Part shown: positions 53,912 through 64,000 of the stretch, piece by piece
Numbering within the stretch: position 1 is the first letter of the stretch
Layout of the letters: each line of letters begins with the position of its first letter
Source of the DNA: Hygrophila difformis
Lineage: Eukaryota > Streptophyta > Magnoliopsida > Lamiales > Acanthaceae
NCBI GenBank assembly: GCA_030278955.1
Contig: JAOANR010000002.1
Location: forward strand, 7,491,982 to 7,555,981
Direction of reading: 5' to 3'
DNA: 64,000 nucleotides
Position numbers and translations under genes: made by a program
Notes under the pieces: model-generated
Database searches by the model: none
Told to the model about the DNA's origin: nothing
Seen by the model: the letters and a program-made list of their open reading frames with translations, nothing else

Positions 53912-55528
53912 TCATATTTCGAAAAGGGAAACCAGGTAGTTGGTCACTTGGCTCATAAAGATGTTAGCGGCAAGGACTTTTTCACAACCTTATTTCCTTA
54001 TAGATGATGTCTTGAGCTCCAAGTCCATGCATATTGATGTCGCTAGAATGGTTTACTCGTGCGCATATAATATGTTTATCTCTGTTTCCTTGTCCTTCCA
54101 TTCCCATTTCTTGAACCACTATTGATTTTAGTTTGCACCTCATTTTAATATGCTCGTTTTGTCAAATGATTGAATGTTTGTTATATTATCACCTCTTATT
54201 GAGTGATCATTTGAAGGGTTCAAAGGTATGTATAAAATCAATCAATCTTAATCCTAAATAAGAACTTTTTAGTTTATGGATGAAGGGTAACACGGATGAA
54301 GGAATTGGAACAAGATATTTCTATGCAACAATTGTTGTTGAAAGGCATGCATCTAGTTAGACTACTTGGGAATTTAACAATGCACCAATGTAATGAAAAG
54401 TAAAAAAGTTGAACTTTAAAGTTTTAGTCAAGCGAGTTAGATAGTTACTTGTTTGGAATATCAATTGGTGACATTTTATTATATACAAGGCTTTTGTTAC
54501 AAAGTGTCTCGAACTTTGTCTTATTTTAGAAGTTGTTAGTGTAGCCTATCGTTTTGTTTGTATAAGCATTACTGTAAACTTTGGCTTTCACAATCTTGTT
54601 TGTGCTATAATAGGTTATTATTGATCTATGGTCTTGAAAACATTGTAAAAACTACATATGACTATTATCTTGGTTGCCCTCACTCCTTACTAGCTACTAT
54701 GATTATGGATCTGGATGGAACACTCATATTATTGTTAGAAAATTAATGATCTTGGATACCACTATGGGAAATTTTGTTAACGTTGTGATCAAAATATGTG
54801 AATATCAAGTGCAAGCTAATGGGAGCAAACTTTCGGCATTATTTGAATGTAAGCAGATATCATATTGTAGATTTGAGTACTAGATGTTAATAGTAGATTT
54901 GACGAGTAGATAGTAATATCAGATTTAATAAAAGATGTTAGTATATCACATATTAAATATGTAAAATTTTGCAATATGTTATATGCTTCCCAATATACTT
55001 CAAAATCTAACATATTGAAAATTAATATATTAATCCAAATCCGGTCCCCAATATGATACTTACTTCCTGTGCGTTTTAGCCTCACTTACGCATAATCTGT
55101 GAGACTTCTCAGAAGGTCACCAATTTTAGAATTATTCGGAAGCTTGTATGCTTCACTTTGAAGTTTGTATAGCATTGCTATCAAGGAATAAATGTACATT
55201 GTTAGTATGATTAGCTTGTTTCACTCCTTTTAAATTATTCATGAGGGTATTACAGATAATACGTCAAAGCTTTACGAAGCTAGCTAGATTGTTAACTGGA
55301 AGCTCATGAACATAGGATTCTCTAGTCCCAATTTTGGTTCGGTTAGTGTGCTAAACAATCTGTTTTGGTATATTCAAAATATGATGATTTTTGGAAATTT
55401 GGTGGTGTTACGTTCGATACAGTTAAAACGAAGATTATTAAAATCGCGATTATGCTCGTATGATCGCATGATATTACAATCATATCCCACTTGAAATCTG
55501 TAAGATAGTTACATGATCTTAATATTAA
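53912..55528. other. Intergenic DNA, nothing assigned
   Basis: Several short frames exist on both strands, but none has a domain, codon signal or homologous partner in the window. No terminal repeats were found. Confidence 0.4.
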
Positions 55529-56340
55529 CTAGTGTTACCCCCGCCCAATGTGCGGGAATGTGGAAAATGTGAATAAAAAAATTGAATATAACAAAAAAAA
55601 AATTGTTCAATTTTATTATATCAATTACATTCTTCATGCTCCTTTAACTATTTTAAGCCTTACATGAATACATGTATACATTATACAGTAACCGAACAAT
55701 ATACAATATGTCACTACCAATAATTTATATATGAGTATAATTTAGTGCCTTGAAAAAATATTATACTACAAACAATAGGCTAAAAAGAGAAAAACATGAA
55801 AAATGAAAGATAAAAGACTTTATACTCACGACTTTAGTGTAATACATATGCAAATGAAGTACATAAAATCACAATTGCACACGGTAATTGATATTGATAT
55901 GGATTCATCTTAAAGCCTTGAGAAATTATAAATGTAGATATTTCCAAATTAAATTTAGAAATGATTACGCAAAAAACCGTTATTGTATGTACCATCATCA
56001 CGAATTTCATAATGACATGATTTTGTGGGATGTATGATCATAGTTTGATCAACTTATTGTCGTATTTTAATTTAACTAATTTAGTTAATATATCTAATAC
56101 AAATATTTGTTATCCATTAATGAATATAATATGAATCTATGAATTATTTATTAAAATTTTTATCATATTAAATATAATTTCAACTAATAAAGTAATTTGC
56201 TAAGAATAATAACAAATATTGAATTATATTTAAATAATAAATATAATATCAACCCATAAATTTTTTGCTACTTATTTAGTAGTAGTATCTTTTATCCATA
56301 TCAATTAATGAAATTAAATTATCTAATGTGAATTTCCGCT
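55529..56340 (-). mobile_element. Helitron-like element, 3' end defined
   Basis: On the minus strand the sequence ends CCCGCACATTGGGCGGGGG, then TAACACTAG and T: a hairpin followed by CTAG next to T, the Helitron 3' signature. The element should extend rightward for some hundreds of bases of AT-rich, non-coding DNA. The 5' TC end was not found, so 56340 is nominal. Confidence 0.6.
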
Positions 56341-56678
56341 CAAATTTGATAGTAAAGTGTGACTAGTCGTTGTTACTGTTTGTTATCCAACTTTGACTCA
56401 TGTTTATAAAACATCTATAGAAGAGAAAACATAGTCAAGTGATATCTCGTTGGGTTCGTCTCATCTTATAGTTTTGAAAATATCAAACTTTTAGAATTTT
56501 TACTTGTATATATTTTGAGTTATTAAGTGTTAAAATGTACTATAAAATTATATATTGGAATGCGTGCAGAAAGTTAATAAAGAATAAATAGGTAAGTTAC
56601 TGTTCATAAGGGGATTTTTGTGAGAGATGATTGATAGGTTATTGTTCATAAGAGTAGGTTACTGTTCATAACGGATAT
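56341..56678. other. Decayed Stowaway-like sequence
   Basis: ACTTTGACTCATGTTTATAAAAC, AACATAGTCAAGTGATATC and GTTGGGTTCGTCTCATCTTATAGTTTT (56390-56480) match the interior of the Stowaway family, but the terminal repeats are gone. Short GTTACTGTTCATAA repeats follow (56597-56670). Confidence 0.45.
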
Positions 56679-59600
56679 TGTAACGCCCCGAAAATTTAAC
56701 CTGATTTTCGCAAGCATTACCGCCGTACTAACCATCCTGAATTAGTGGCCAGCTAACTTAGAATAGCTCGTACAAGGCTGAGTCAAACCTATAGTGATTA
56801 TCTGATTAACCAATTATGAGCGCCAGCTAAAACCAATAAAGAACACATAGGCAGATAATAAGTCTCTACATAATTTCAATAATAGGGAACTAACATACTA
56901 CTCAGGCTACAAACCTCATAATCCAAATCCAGGCACCAAGCCAAATATTCCAAGTAAAAGGGGCTATCAGCCCAAAGCAATAAATCACATATGGCCACAG
57001 GCCGACCGAAAGTAAATCCTAGGCTCACAGGCCTCAACTAGCAAATAGTTTAATATCAGTTAGATAATAGCAACATAATATCACATATGTATATCTGAAT
57101 GCAATAGAAACTCCTATCTAAGTGATCTCTCAAAATCTCCAAATCCCATGTCATGGTGTAGCGCCTCCAGTAAATCTACAAAACAGACAAAGTAAAGGGA
57201 GTCAGTACAATGTACTGAGTAAGGGAAATATGTCCAGGGGAAAATATAAAGGGGAGACAAATAAGTAATATACCAATCAAGGAAAGCACATAGTGAATCA
57301 TCACGCCACTCCATAACGGTACTTTAACCACGCAACATACAAGAACATAAATCATATAAATAAATCATCACACCGTCCCATACCGGTGCTTCAACCACAA
57401 TATACAAGAAATAGATAAATAAGGCATATAAATAAATCATCACACCGTCCCATACCGGTGCTTCAACCACAACATACAATTTATGCAAGTGATGCATGAC
57501 CTAACATACAACTATCTACCCTATATGCAGATGCAATGTTTATGCCTAGCCGGCAACCTAAAAACCCGGGCGGTATGAACCCACGGGTGAGGATATCATC
57601 AACTCTAACCCGTTACAGGGAAACATACACCATCCCCGCAAGGATCCGCAATCGCGCCAGCCATAGCTGAATATCATATCTCGCCCCATCGAGCCAACAG
57701 GCATAACAGCCAATAATCCACCCCGTAGGGCCAGCAGACATAACAGCCAATAATCCACCCCGCAGGGCCATCGGGACTCAACAACACCTGTGAAGGCTGC
57801 CCGATCAATCATGAACATCATAACCACCCATCGGGTTACATAACCGTCAATTCCATTGCAATACAATGTATATGTCACAACTCACAATATTCAAGCACTT
57901 AGAAAGTAAGTTCACATGCTCATCAATAGCATATATTCATCACCCCATATCATAGGCATGCTTCTCAAATATCACTTCATTTATTCACAATAAAAATATA
58001 TCATGCCTCACAAATTAATCATACTCCCAGAGCCGATGGATACATTTCAGAGATCACATAGGTAGTATTAAATTCAACTAGTGACATATGTAACTCAGCA
58101 CCGTCAGTATATTAAACAAGCCTCATCATATATATATATGTATATGTGCATACATTTATAAACACAACACCCACCCAATTAATACTTTTATCAATAATTA
58201 AACTAAACTGGTCCAGACATCATAATGACTATTCTAATAAAAATCATCAATTGATTAATCCAGATACTAGCTCAATATATAATTTATTCTATAAAATTGA
58301 ATCATTAGCACTGTCAATGCCCACTTACACAAAATCCATAATTTGTATTATGCCCAAAGAATATAATTTAGCAGGGAATATAACTTTAACCGCATATATG
58401 TAAAATAGATCCAGTTCCCCAATCCTCATATATAAATATAAATATAATTCAAAGTAGTATGATAAAAAAAATATATAATACATGGAACCTTCCCACAAAT
58501 ATCAAACTTTACAAACATGCAAAGCAATATATATATATATATATTGAATTCACTCGCACCCTTAAAACATTATATAAACACACATATATATACATAAAAT
58601 GTTTTATGGCAATAAACTATACTCTTCTTACAAATCCTTAATTGTCCCGATAATTATCCAAATCAATAGAAATCCACGTTATTCAATAATTTCTGACAAT
58701 CGACAATCATCCAAAATACTAAAAAATAATCATTATCATCCCAAGAATTACTCAAGTTATGCTTCACTCAAGTAGGGTTCAACTATACACAACTCCCTAA
58801 ATTATCCCAATAATTAATCAACAATACTCATTGAATTAAAGCAACAAGGACCAGCAACAACCATTTGCTTACAATGATCTAATTCTACCATTAATCAATC
58901 ATAATCAACACTTAGTCAAATTCAACTCTTGCTCAAGTGTGCCAAAACTCCAATGCAGTACTTGCCCACTATCCAACAAATTGTGAGTAATCCACCAAGA
59001 TAATTTAACCATAACAGAATACTAAAACTTAGTCCATTGACTAATAACCCATTTCGCCACATTTAATCAATGCTTAACAAGTGCTCAATCATTCACCTAC
59101 CATAGAATTAACCCATAAATAAGCATATTCCCCGGTCTAACAAAAAATCTTCGAATCTTACAATTAATAATATCCATTCATTTCACATAAACCCAACAAT
59201 TGACAATCTCCAAATTTATTCAACCTTTAACAAATAATCAGAAATTATCCAAATTACTTAAACCCAACGTGCTCTTCAATCCCAAAGTTCATCACTAGCA
59301 CACAATATCAAGCAATTCAAATATTCAGTTAAGCACGAATTAACAGTAATCAAAATATTATATATATTTCTCAACTTGAACCATATTTAAGAACCCCAAA
59401 TTGCTAGACATAAGACTTTACACAATCACGGCTAAACTCAATAAACTCAACTTTCAAGATTTCTAAATCCCAATCCCAATTACCAATCCAATCTACATAA
59501 AAGATATCCAACCACCCAATTACTTCTATAATCCATCAATTAGTGATTCCAGAAATCAAAGTAACAAAAATAAAACCCAAGGAGAAGCAAAATAAAATAA

Positions 59601-60134
59601 AGCGAAACTGAGAAGATGAAGTCCAGCCACCACCCCATCCCCCGACGCCGGCAACGGCGTCGCCGACTCGTCGCTGCCTCCGGCAGCGCTCTGTCCTGCT
59701 CGCCATAGTGCTGCCCGGCGATGTGGTGGTTCCACCACTGGAGGCTGCGCCTCCCGCTCGCCATGGCCCTGCTCAACTTATGTCCGGCGGACGGCGGTGC
59801 ATCACCAGCCACCCCTCCCACTGCTTTCGATTCCGGCGAAGGTAGAGAAAGAAAAATGGAGAAAAAGAAACGGAGGAAGAAGGAGAGGAAACCCCGCACA
59901 TAAAACTACACATAAATCCCTTACCTTGAGTCAGTCGAGTGGCTTCCGATCACCTTCCTCCTCCACCGGTCACTTCTCCTTTCCATAGCCCTAGTCTGCG
60001 TTTTTCCTTGTTCCAAGTCACGCTCACAACCACAGCAAGAAGAAAAGGGAAAAAGATAGTGGGTTGGGCCTATCTAAGGGTAATTGGGCTATGGATTAAG
60101 GGGGTTAGTGGATTATATGTGTTGGGTCATTACA
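56679..60134 (-). repeat. Solo LTR of the Tekay-like gypsy family (3456 bp)
   Basis: TGTAACGCCCC at the left and GGGTCATTACA at the right are flanked by GATAT at 56674-56678 and 60135-60139. It aligns well with 13928-15000 over 56679-57900 and more weakly later. It has three CGTCCCATACCGGTGC-like blocks (about 57310 decayed, 57376, 57449), the 43-bp GGGCCAxCAGxCATAACAG tandem repeat (57685-57775) and a GC-rich segment (59630-59840). No internal region is present, so it arose by LTR-LTR recombination. Confidence 0.88.
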
Positions 60135-60139
60135 GATAT

Positions 60140-60458
60140 TATTTTTTATATATTATATAGATGAGATCGGGATAATATTGTTATGATGATTGTATAATCG
60201 TAGGATTTTTGCTATTAATTTTCATCACTGTAGAATGATATTATGATTTGGCCTTATTGCCTTAATGTGAGTCTTGTCCTTTAATTTTGAACTTAATTTT
60301 AAGAAACAAAATATGCCTGTCTGTGCACCATATTTGATACTATTTAGTTATGATTTTTTATTTGTACATATCACATAGAAAGAATCCCAAACACACAAAA
60401 TAACATTTTCCACTTGTTAGTAGACATAATTGATTCCATCATTTGTTGCAATTTAATA
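60140..60458. other. AT-rich intergenic DNA
   Basis: No gene or repeat structure is seen here. Confidence 0.4.
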
Positions 60459-60716
60459 CTCCATCTGTCCCACTATTTATGTCTCAAAACTTTTGAGCAC
60501 ACTATCCAATGCATTTGTTTAACGGTTAATATCTTAAAATGTGTATAAGTAAAAATTATATAAAATATATATTCTAAAATTACACGATTAGACGAATCTA
60601 ACAAGACCGAATTTGATTATATTTTTTCTTTTATAATTGCGATATCATTATGTCAAAGTTGATCAATGAACAGTGTCAAAAGTCAAAATAAGATATAATT
60701 GTTGGGACGGAGGGAG
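60459..60716. mobile_element. Stowaway-like MITE
   Basis: CTCCATCTGTCCCAC left end (TA at 60457-60458) and GTTGGGACGGAGGGAG right end. Interior shares ACACGATTAGACGAATCTAACAAG with the family (complementary orientation to 53649). Confidence 0.85.
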
Positions 60717-62491
60717 AAATTTTAGAATTCGATCGATCTTATGATCATGATTTTGCAAATATAAAAAATGATTCTATTTACCTAAAATATGGATCTTGAA
60801 AACATTGGTTAATCTAAAACAATTGCGATAAGTAAAAATGAATGAATTTTGCAAAGCTGTATGGATCTTGAAATTGAGTTCATGATATATTCTAATGCAA
60901 TTGTGATATTGCAACAGTCTATTTATGTTATATTCTTATATAACCGTGATAGTGATAAGTGGGTCTAAAATATTATAAACCTCATTAAATTTGGTAATAT
61001 ATATATATATATATCATTCATAAAATTCAAAATCATCCAAAAAGATACCCAAAGTTGATCAAACCATAATTTAATCAAACCAAACGCCATTCAAACCAAA
61101 CGCAGTAAACAAATAAACAATATATATATATATATATATATATCATAATTTAATCAAACCAAACACCATTCAAACCATCCCAACACCATTCAAATCAAAT
61201 CTGATCTTACTTAATAAATTGGTATCAAACATGACTGGGTTAAGCGAAAAGAATAGGGCATTTGTCTTTATCTCATCCTGGCATATTGGTTGGAAGATTT
61301 TTTGTGCCTCTCAACACATCCATTACAAAATTAATTTAGGTAAGAAACAGTAAATTAGTAAACATGTTTATAAGGATAAACTTAATAAAGTTGGTTGTAA
61401 TCATGTTTATGTTAAACAAGTGTTGGTTTTCATTCAACAATTTTTCACTTCATGCTTAACCATTTTCCGTTCACGTTGAATAGAAAAACACAATGCGAAA
61501 CTATGTATATTGAGTGGTTTTGACCTCTCCATAATCGGTATAAAGCCTGACATATGTATTTTTACGATAAAATATTTTCAGTAAATATCCATCTTCCCTT
61601 TTCGTGACAATTTTTGTAGTGAAAAGTGATCTTCCTTAAGAGCAATCTTGATTTCGTCATTCAATACAGAATCTCATTCATGTCAATAAGTTTTAAGGTC
61701 AAACAAAATATTCAACATGCTTTATGTTCACTTCAACAACTTTGGGTTCCCATTACGCATCTTATATGAATTCAAATTTGTTGAGTCAATGAATGAAGAT
61801 TGTAATGTATTGTTTATTTGTTTACTGTGAATTCTAACTTGTTTAATAGCATGAAAGAGATGTTGAGTTAGCATTGCTCATTTTGTTGTCTTCAACAACT
61901 CAATCCATCAAGTATTTGCACTCACGTCAGACAATAAACTATACATTTCTTTTTAGTTATTCGTCGGCTGCTGTCATTTTACTATACTTTGATTATAAAT
62001 TTTACTACTATCATTTTGTTGTCTTCAACAACTTCATGTTTCCCAATTGTTTGTTTGAAAGGCAACATATCCGCACCAGATTGCAATCTACTCCCACTAT
62101 TTGTTATCCATTAGCTAATTCGTTGCCCCCAAGTCCCCAACCACCTTATTGAAGCCATTTTTTATTTTTTAATTAATTAATTTTTTTTTTACCCATGTTC
62201 ATTGAAATAAATATAAAATGACCTTCGCATTTCGCATACATGATACAACCTTTTCGACTTACCAGTCAGGACTTGGGCCAGGACAACCGGTGCATTGTGA
62301 ATTTGTTATCAATTTAGACTTTGTGCATTCATTATTTTATTTTATTAGTATAATCTAAATATTCAATTCAATTATTTTATAATTACAAATTCATTCATTT
62401 TTTTCCTTCTAAAAACCACATCACATATTAAAATTATACACACATGTAGATTTGTATTTGTCTATTAAGATTAAAACAAAATGATAAAATA
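60717..62491. other. AT-rich intergenic DNA with TA microsatellites
   Basis: TA runs lie at about 60999-61013 and 61121-61142. A 30-base block, ATAATTTAATCAAACCAAAC..., occurs at 61068-61100 and again at 61144-61176 on the two sides of the second run. No gene is supported; the frame at 61874-62152 has no domain. Confidence 0.45.
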
Positions 62492-62502
62492 GTCCAATGA
62501 AT

Positions 62503-62836
62503 GGAAAAAAAAAGCCCATATCATCCTACAATTTTAAAAAATTTCTAAAACAGTCCCACAAATATCGAATTAGACGAATCTGTTCCATAACTACCATAAT
62601 TTTCGCCCAACCCGTTATGAATCCGATTTTTTTGCTAATCATCGCCGAACTCGTCCCATAACTACTCTAATCATCGCCGAACTCATCCCTGCATTAGAAT
62701 AGTTATGGAACGGGTTCGGCAAAAAGTAGCAAAAAAAGGGATTTGGGACGGATTCGTCTAATTCAATTTTTGTAGAATGATTTTGAAAATTGAAAAAACT
62801 TATGTGACTAAATAGATTTTTTCTTTTTTTTTTTCC
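62503..62836. mobile_element. Mutator-type foldback MITE (334 bp)
   Basis: GGAAAAAAAAAGC at the left and TTTTTTTTTTTCC at the right, with inner arms GAATTAGACGAATCTGTTCC and GGGACGGATTCGTCTAATTC in reverse complement. Flanks GTCCAATGAAT (62492-62502) and GTCCAGTGAAT (62837-62847) are an 11-bp duplication with one change. Size and duplication fit the 8591-9053 element type. Confidence 0.7.
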
Positions 62837-62847
62837 GTCCAGTGAAT

Positions 62848-64000
62848 TGTCAACACAATACAAAAATGATTGAGTAATCATTAATTTTAATCAAGGTTTA
62901 ATTTTTCGAAGTTTAGATAATTCTTCAGTAATTAAAACGCAGACTAATATATAAATCGAAGGAATATAGACCCGTAAAAGAGCATCACCATCTCCCAATT
63001 GGTATTTAATTCGGAAAAAAGGCCAAATATATCTTTTTTGTTTAAAAAAAAGCCAAATATATCATTTTTCTTGTGATGTCAAAAAAAAAAAAAAATTGCA
63101 TACAACTATGGTGCAAGATTTAATTTATTTATTACTTAATGAGGTTATTTAGTTCAGTTATTTTATTTAATTTTTGGTAAAACCTAACTACGTTGGTTTA
63201 TAATTATTTATTTGGATAATTTGGATAATAATAATAATAGGGGTACAGTTCTTTCAACCCTTTACTGGCTACTTGGCAAGTTTGAATATAGTCTACTAAA
63301 AATAGTGGGTATCTTTTATACCAATTATCCCACAGCTCTCGTGCATTCAAACCTGTTCCCAGATACTTCTCTAACCACTACCATATTCTGTTGAACCCTC
63401 TCCAACGTGAGTAGTTTAAGTACCCATTTTCACCAAAATTTCCCCCACTGCTCTTCCATTCATTTCAGACGGTGGGTAATGGGTATAATTCTCTCTTTCA
63501 ATCCTCCTATCGTTCATTGCATCCTTCTTACTATTGTGTTGTTTTATTTTGTTGCCAGGAAGATTTGGCAATTTATAATTCTCAACCACCTGCTGCTTGT
63601 CACTATTTTCATCAACTCTCAAATCGGTAAGTTAATTTCCTTATTCCATACATCAGTTCCTGTCTACTCCTCATTTTGTCAATTTCCCTTCTCACTATTC
63701 GTCGGATCTGTGTGCCTATAATCGAAAGTGCGTTTAATTACGTCATCTTCGGTTCAGCACTGTAATTGAAAACCCACATACCACTGTTCTCGTGTGTGAA
63801 CTTTAATTCTCCAGCCATTTGTATGCCATCCTTGAATTTCTGCCTCCGTCTGCTAGATTCTTATTTCCAAATTTCCAAACTTTAATTCAGTCGACTCTTG
63901 GTCCTTCCCTTTTTACTGTTTGGCCGAATTTCTAAATTTCAGCGTCGGAATCGTGTTTAAACGACCACTGTTATGCGTATGAAGTATATTTATATTGTTG
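62848..64000. other. AT-rich DNA at window end; possible gene leader after about 63400
   Basis: The base composition changes near 63400 to CT-rich stretches (TTTCCCCCACTGCTCTTCC; CTCTCTTTCAATCCTCC), as in plant 5' UTRs. A 104-codon frame at 63407-63721 is hydrophobic but has no domain I know. A gene could start here and continue outside the window. Confidence 0.3.

Noticed and set aside
58459..58641. Short frames in the solo LTR
   Set aside because: AT-rich random frames without conservation in the paired LTRs.
63407..63721. 104-codon hydrophobic frame
   Set aside because: No recognised domain and T-rich sequence readily gives such frames; kept only as possible leader sequence.

Overview
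The window is nuclear DNA of a flowering plant, most likely a eudicot. The evidence is AT-rich sequence, intron-bearing genes for organellar proteins, plant-type Ty1/copia and Ty3/gypsy elements, plant LINEs with a C-terminal RNase H, and Stowaway, PIF, hAT and Mutator-type MITEs. No species can be named from the sequence alone. Three ordinary host genes are supported: a mitochondrial-type ribosomal protein bL12 (CDS 5527-6180, +), a mitochondrial-type ribosomal protein uL18 (33733-34961, -, two coding exons) and a nuclear-type J-domain/DUF3444 protein (47693-49963, -). Nearly everything else is transposable elements (TEs) or their relics.

Layout. 1-4316: 5' LTR, primer site and broken gag of a Ty3/gypsy element on the minus strand, cut by the window edge. 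4317-4687: Helitron-like 3' end. 4800-6680: bL12m gene with a telo-box and a 5'-UTR intron. 6682-11187: a run of non-autonomous DNA elements (PIF-type, two Mutator-type foldbacks, one carrying a nested hAT MITE, a SINE relic, a CACTA end, a Stowaway copy). 11188-32934: a three-level nest. A copia element has target duplication TATAT. It is split by a 16.7-kb Tekay/Del-like gypsy element with 3.6-kb LTRs and target duplication CCTGG. One LTR of that element is split by a 6.8-kb gag-only gypsy element with target duplication ATTCA. 33733-36010: uL18m gene. 36123-42025: nearly full-length LINE with a 16-bp target duplication, sitting just upstream of uL18m on the same strand. 42308-47127: Stowaway, tRNA-type SINE and a 5'-truncated LINE split by a hAT transposase relic. 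47693-52060: J-domain gene with a 5'-UTR intron holding a poly(A)/GAA tract. 52268-56678: MITEs, a second Helitron end and unassigned DNA. 56679-60134: a solo LTR of the same Tekay-like family, target duplication GATAT. 60459-64000: Stowaway, AT microsatellites, a Mutator-type MITE and AT-rich DNA.

The host genes do not form an operon or cluster in any functional sense, although two encode large-subunit proteins of (probably) the mitochondrial ribosome. I found no undescribed enzymatic or defence system. The more notable signals are structural: the fully resolved nest with intact target duplications, a template-switch scar with a short inverted LTR segment inside the gag-only element, a repeated ATGCGGTTT motif with a perfect hairpin in its LTRs, GC-rich islands kept in all Tekay-like LTR copies, and a LINE placed directly over the likely promoter region of uL18m.
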